Shown here piece by piece: positions 60,523 through 64,000 of a DNA stretch of 64,000 nucleotides. Every line of letters starts with the position of its first letter. Positions within the stretch are counted from its first letter, which is position 1. Made by a program: the position numbers and the translations under genes. Below the pieces are notes generated by a model that saw only the letters and a program-made list of their open reading frames with translations, searched no databases and had not been told where the DNA came from. Origin of the DNA: CALBPI01 sp038531945 (lineage in GTDB: Bacteria > Pseudomonadota > Gammaproteobacteria > Steroidobacterales > Woeseiaceae); contig JBCBBH010000001.1 in the NCBI GenBank assembly GCA_038531945.1, positions 558,001 to 622,000 of the forward strand, in the 5' to 3' direction.

Positions 60523-61554
60523 TCAGGTTCGCAGGAAAGCGACCTTCGCTCCCATGTCCGGGAGAATTCGTGCGTCCTTGTCTTTGATCTGGATACGCAC
60601 TTTGACCGTCGCTTTTGCACGATCTGCGGTTGGGATGATCGCGATTACGGCGGCTTCAATATCCCAGTCCGGATAAGCGTCCAGGTTTGCGATCACACGT
60701 TGGCCTGCTTCTACGCGACCGATAAACGCTTCATTGACGTCGACTTCAATTTCCAGTGAGTCCATATCGACGATCGTGCAGATACCGGTCCGGGTGAAAC
60801 CACCACCTGCCGAACCAGGCGATACGATCTCTCCGGTCTGTGCGTTTTTTACGGTCACAACACCGGCAAACGGTGCGGTAATCACGTGGAATGCCAGACG
60901 TTCTTGCTGGCGTGCGATTTCCAATTCGAGTACACCGACATCGGCCTGCGCACGCTCCAAGTCTGCGATCAGCGCATCGTAACGCGCGGTCGCTTGCGTC
61001 AGTTCTGCTTCGGATACGAGTCCTTGGGGCCGCAGTTTTTTCGCGCGCTCGAATACGCGCTCGGCTTCCGCCAGATTGGCGCGCGTGTTTTCGACGGCTG
61101 CACGCTGCGAGGCGAGTCGTGCGACTGCCAGCTCGTAGTCGACACGAGCCAGTGCATCGTCGAGTTTCGCGAGCACTTGTTCAGTCTCGACGACCATGCC
61201 TTCTTCGACGTTTACCTCAGTAATCAACCCGGTGATTTGTGATGACACCGTAGCGATCCGACGTGCCGTGACATAGCCCGAGGCGTTCAGTACTTCCTCG
61301 CCCGAATCCTCCGGTGGGTCTGCGGCCGTAATTTCCTCGGTTTGCTGCGGTTCCGACGCTTTACTTTCTACCACCGCGGGCGCTGATGAATCGCTGCTTA
61401 CCGGTTTGCTTGGTGCTAGCCAAAACATCGCTGCTGCACCTATGGCGGCGGAGACCAACGCTATCGTAACAACCGCTCCCGTTCCCAAACCGGTCGGTGG
61501 CGTTTCGGTGCGGTCGATCTTAAGTTGATCGAGTAACTTGCTTTGGTCGGTCAT
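60523..61554 (-). CDS. HlyD/MacA-type periplasmic adaptor
   Basis: A 343-residue membrane-fusion adaptor. One N-terminal membrane helix (about residues 25-45) is followed by a Glu/Pro-rich linker, a lipoyl half-domain (YVTARRIATVSSQITGLITEVNVEEGMVVETEQVLAKLD), a coiled-coil hairpin (residues ~120-195), the second lipoyl half (ITAPFAGVVTVKNAQTGEIVSPG) and a beta-barrel domain. It is the first gene of the exporter operon and would connect the permease pair to an outer-membrane channel encoded elsewhere. Confidence 0.93.
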   Translation of the reverse strand: MTDQSKLLDQLKIDRTETPPTGLGTGAVVTIALVSAAIGAAAMFWLAPSKPVSSDSSAPAVVESKASEPQQTEEITAADPPEDSGEEVLNASGYVTARRIATVSSQITGLITEVNVEEGMVVETEQVLAKLDDALARVDYELAVARLASQRAAVENTRANLAEAERVFERAKKLRPQGLVSEAELTQATARYDALIADLERAQADVGVLELEIARQQERLAFHVITAPFAGVVTVKNAQTGEIVSPGSAGGGFTRTGICTIVDMDSLEIEVDVNEAFIGRVEAGQRVIANLDAYPDWDIEAAVIAIIPTADRAKATVKVRIQIKDKDARILPDMGAKVAFLRT

Positions 61555-61801
61555 TGCGCCTGCATTCTATTTATTGCGTTGTGCAACGCTGATATCCCCA
61601 TTGCCAAGTGTACTGAAAAAAGCTCACTATCGACAGCGGCTCGACGAGACGCTTGCTCACAGCTCTCTCGCGAAAACAGTCGTTTATCGCACCTCCTGTA
61701 CACACTATTAGAACGGCAATTCAACTGAACCAAACAGTTGCGAAGGCGATACACTGACAGAGGAGACCCTTCATAATCATCGATCATTTGATACCAGACC
61801 T
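61555..61801. promoter_or_regulatory. Divergent region between adaptor operon and nth
   Basis: 247 bases separating divergent starts; promoters for both are expected. No distinct operator was recognised. Confidence 0.35.
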
Positions 61802-62485
61802 ATGCGCAGAGAAGACAAAGCCACACGTATCGTCGAGTTGCTCGAATCGCTGTACCCCGAGACGCCCGTACCTTTGGATCATTCGGACACCTTCACGTTA
61901 CTGATAGCCGTTTTGCTGTCGGCGCAAACGACCGATAAGAAGGTCAACGAGGTGACACCGGCCCTGTTCAAACTGGGTCCCGATCCGTTTGCGATGGCCA
62001 AGCTCCCGGTCAATACGATCCTGAATTGCATTCGTCAGTTGGGACTCGCGCCGCAGAAAGCGAAGAACATCAAACGTCTCTCCGAGATGCTGGTCGAAAA
62101 CGAAGGCGTAGTCCCGGATAACTACGAAGGATTGGAAGCGTTACCGGGTGTGGGTCACAAGACGGCGGCGGTCGTCATGTCACAAGCATTTGGTGAGCCC
62201 GCGTTTCCGGTCGATACGCACATTCACCGTCTCGCTGCGCGTTGGGGGCTGTCGGACGGCACCAACGTCACGAAAACCGAGCGTGACTTGAAGCGAATCT
62301 TCCCGCGCGAACTGTGGAACAAACTGCATTTGCAGATCATCTTCTTCGGCCGAGAGTACTGCCCGGCCCGCTTTCATGATTTGTCGACTTGTCCGATTTG
62401 CTCATGGGCTGCGACCAAGAAACGGACGCGCGAGGAGGCGCGAGAGAATCTGAGACTCCGCACACGCCGCTCGCGATCCAGCTAG
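61802..62485 (+). CDS. nth: Endonuclease III, atypical cysteine loop
   Basis: A 227-residue base-excision DNA glycosylase/AP lyase. The helix-hairpin-helix is LPGVGHKTA with catalytic K120, and the catalytic Asp is D138 in FPVDTHIHRLA; both positions coincide with E. coli numbering. The [4Fe-4S] cluster loop is altered: cysteines occur at 187, 197 and 200, with a C-x9-C-x2-C spacing and no fourth Cys in SWAATKK, whereas the classical form is C-x6-C-x2-C-x5-C. It may lack the cluster or bind a different one. The basic C-terminal tail is longer than usual. Confidence 0.93.
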   Translation: MRREDKATRIVELLESLYPETPVPLDHSDTFTLLIAVLLSAQTTDKKVNEVTPALFKLGPDPFAMAKLPVNTILNCIRQLGLAPQKAKNIKRLSEMLVENEGVVPDNYEGLEALPGVGHKTAAVVMSQAFGEPAFPVDTHIHRLAARWGLSDGTNVTKTERDLKRIFPRELWNKLHLQIIFFGREYCPARFHDLSTCPICSWAATKKRTREEARENLRLRTRRSRSS

Positions 62486-62508
62486 TTTATAAACGAATAC
62501 GCCTCGGG

Positions 62509-64000
62509 CTACTGGAACGACAGTGTGCCGCTAAGATACACACCGCGTGGCTCCCCGTTTTTGATGAACACGATACTGCTCGTCGTTTGGAACCAACGCT
62601 CGTCGGTCAGGTTGCGAACTTCAAGGTCGAGATCGAGCCTCGCGTCGCCGATTTCCCAGTCACTACGCAAGCGCAGTTGATGCAGCATCCGCTCAGGAAC
62701 GGAGAAGCTGCCTAGCTGGTCTCCTGGACTGTCCGGTTGATAGTCGAGACCGTACCCGACTGACCACCGATCCAGGAACGACCAGAATCCCCAGAACACC
62801 ACTTTATGCTCTGGAATACCAGCAAACGGCAGGCCATTGGCGGCGGCGCCAAAGCCGCTGTCAACGACCTCGGTGTCTGTGTAGGCATAGCTCAAGTACA
62901 GATCGAAGTCGTTAGCGATCGTGCCGCTGGCTTCGAGCTCGATTCCCTGACTTTTTTGTTCGCCGTCTACGACAGACACGTTCGGTACTTCTGTTGGCAC
63001 AACAACATTGAACTTCGAAAGTTCGAAACCTGTGAGCGTCACACCGCCGCTTTCCCAATTCCACCGTATACCGGCTTCATACTGGCGGCCTCGGGTTGGC
63101 ACCGTTATTGGATTGCCGTCGGCGTCCTGCGCCAGCAGGCCGAAAGGCGGACGGAACGATTCACCGTAGCTCGTGAACAAGCTTAGTTGGTCCGTCGCAT
63201 CCCAGACTAGCCCTACTCGCGGGATCCACTCGTCTGCTTCGAGGCTTTGGAAAGACGTCTGATCGGCGCCCGTCCAGTTGGTGTTTGAATTGACAGTGAC
63301 ATCAGCTCGCGAGTTTCTGAGTCCGATCAGGATATTCAAATTCCACGGCTCGTAGGTGATCAGATCCTGAAGGTTCAGTCCTTCGTCTGTGTAGGTCCAA
63401 TCGAGAATGGCAAAAGGGGGTGAGCTATCGAAATCGGTGCGATGGGGATAATCACCGCGCACCGGGTTGAATATGTTGGTGGGTGCTGCCGGCACGAAGA
63501 ACTCAGGTGGCAACAGGATGTTGAACCCGTTGTTGTTATTCATATCGTTGCTGGAGACGTTAACGCCGATCAGCGCCTTGTGGGTCCAGTCGCCGATCTG
63601 CTTGTCCCAGGTCACGTGCGCACCGAAGTATTGCCCACGCGATTCGCGTCGTTGGTCGAATACCAGTCGATTCAGTGTCCCGTCTGGTGCAGGCGTCCCA
63701 AAGAATGTCCAGTAACCGGTATTGCCGGCATCGCGCTTGGTGGTGTTGTAACCGTACTGCGCGAGGATGCCCCATTCTTCGTTGAAATCGTGTTTCAGCG
63801 TGAGTTGTACTTGATTGGTTTCTTCTTCCGAAAAGTCGTTGTCGTGCCCGAGAAAAGTTTCGATCGGAAGTTCAACGATTTCACCGTTTTCGACAAAGGT
63901 GTCGAGCGGAGAGGGATTGCTATCGAATCGAATCATTTCAGCCAACAGCGAGAGTGTTGTTCGATCCGTCAGGTTGGCGCGAACCTGTAGTGTTGGCGCC
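62509..64000 (-). CDS. TonB-dependent receptor, C-terminal part (runs off the window)
   Basis: The frame stays open to the right edge (reading ...LQVRANLTDRTTLSLLAEMIRF), so about 497 residues of the C-terminal barrel are seen and the signal peptide and plug lie outside. The chain alternates aromatic and polar strands (HVTWDKQIGDWTHKALIGVNVS, LSLFTSYGESFRPPFGLLA, QYEAGIRWNWESGGVTLTGFELSKF) and ends LSGTLSFQ. It resembles ferric-siderophore receptors (FhuA-like barrels). Ligand unknown. It converges on nth with a 23-base gap. Confidence 0.85.
   Translation of the reverse strand, partial: APTLQVRANLTDRTTLSLLAEMIRFDSNPSPLDTFVENGEIVELPIETFLGHDNDFSEEETNQVQLTLKHDFNEEWGILAQYGYNTTKRDAGNTGYWTFFGTPAPDGTLNRLVFDQRRESRGQYFGAHVTWDKQIGDWTHKALIGVNVSSNDMNNNNGFNILLPPEFFVPAAPTNIFNPVRGDYPHRTDFDSSPPFAILDWTYTDEGLNLQDLITYEPWNLNILIGLRNSRADVTVNSNTNWTGADQTSFQSLEADEWIPRVGLVWDATDQLSLFTSYGESFRPPFGLLAQDADGNPITVPTRGRQYEAGIRWNWESGGVTLTGFELSKFNVVVPTEVPNVSVVDGEQKSQGIELEASGTIANDFDLYLSYAYTDTEVVDSGFGAAANGLPFAGIPEHKVVFWGFWSFLDRWSVGYGLDYQPDSPGDQLGSFSVPERMLHQLRLRSDWEIGDARLDLDLEVRNLTDERWFQTTSSIVFIKNGEPRGVYLSGTLSFQ

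Noticed and set aside
1..64000. CRISPR array, prophage, insertion sequence or rRNA/tRNA genes
   Set aside because: No regularly spaced repeats, transposase, integrase, phage structural genes or RNA gene folds were recognised on reading either strand.

Overview
The window reads as a chromosomal stretch of a heterotrophic Gram-negative bacterium. It has three TonB-dependent outer-membrane receptors, several lipobox proteins, Tat and Sec signal peptides, and a MacAB-type ABC exporter. Base composition is moderately GC-rich. The receptor style (TonB box EEIVVTG), the PepSY/DUF3649/DUF3325 iron cassette and the LysR regulators suggest a gammaproteobacterium, but no rRNA or tRNA is present to anchor this. 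AcnB and endonuclease III look more like the Bacteroidetes forms from memory of those families. No CRISPR array, insertion sequence, prophage or RNA gene was recognised.

Layout. 1-12.3 kb is an iron and phosphate region: the tail of one PepSY-TM/DUF3325 cassette, a TonB receptor, a 0.77-kb gene-poor gap, an orphan exported protein, the DUF47-PiT phosphate pair, a second TonB receptor behind a Fur-like site, then a complete second cassette (small membrane protein, DUF3649, PepSY-TM, DUF3325) behind a palindromic Fur-like site. 12.4-23.3 kb is accessory: an endonuclease/exonuclease/phosphatase protein, two divergent JmjC/cupin-like proteins, many orphan secreted proteins and lipoproteins, GNAT and GrpB proteins, a DUF2975/XRE regulatory pair with a candidate operator, and a ClpS-like adaptor. 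23-31.8 kb is nutrient acquisition: a sodium:solute symporter with a small partner, an ArgE-type deacylase, an M19 dipeptidase lipoprotein, a HupE/UreJ membrane protein with an exported partner, a serine hydrolase, CsaA and a PhoX-like Tat protein.

31.8-46 kb carries tandem LysR paralogues, an EamA-LysR-Rid-fold cluster, two ~1050-residue BNR/sortilin-type propeller proteins separated by DoxX, Rrf2 and LolA-like genes, and a lipoprotein whose start is embedded in a perfect hairpin. 46-57.4 kb has a SUKH-like gene broken by an in-frame TGA, an orphan membrane protein, an S66 carboxypeptidase, gnd, a family-6 uracil/hypoxanthine glycosylase, acnB, and a 900-residue M50 membrane protease with two C-terminal SUKH-like modules. 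57.4-64 kb has the four-gene adaptor/ATPase/two-permease exporter, nth, and the C-terminal part of a third TonB receptor that runs off the end.

How it fits together. Receptors bring iron complexes (or other nutrients) across the outer membrane, and the PepSY cassettes plausibly reduce or process them at the inner membrane under Fur control. The symporter, deacylase and dipeptidase suggest peptide or N-acyl amino-acid use. The least explained elements are the M50-SUKH fusion, the twin propeller proteins and the orphan secreted-protein cluster.
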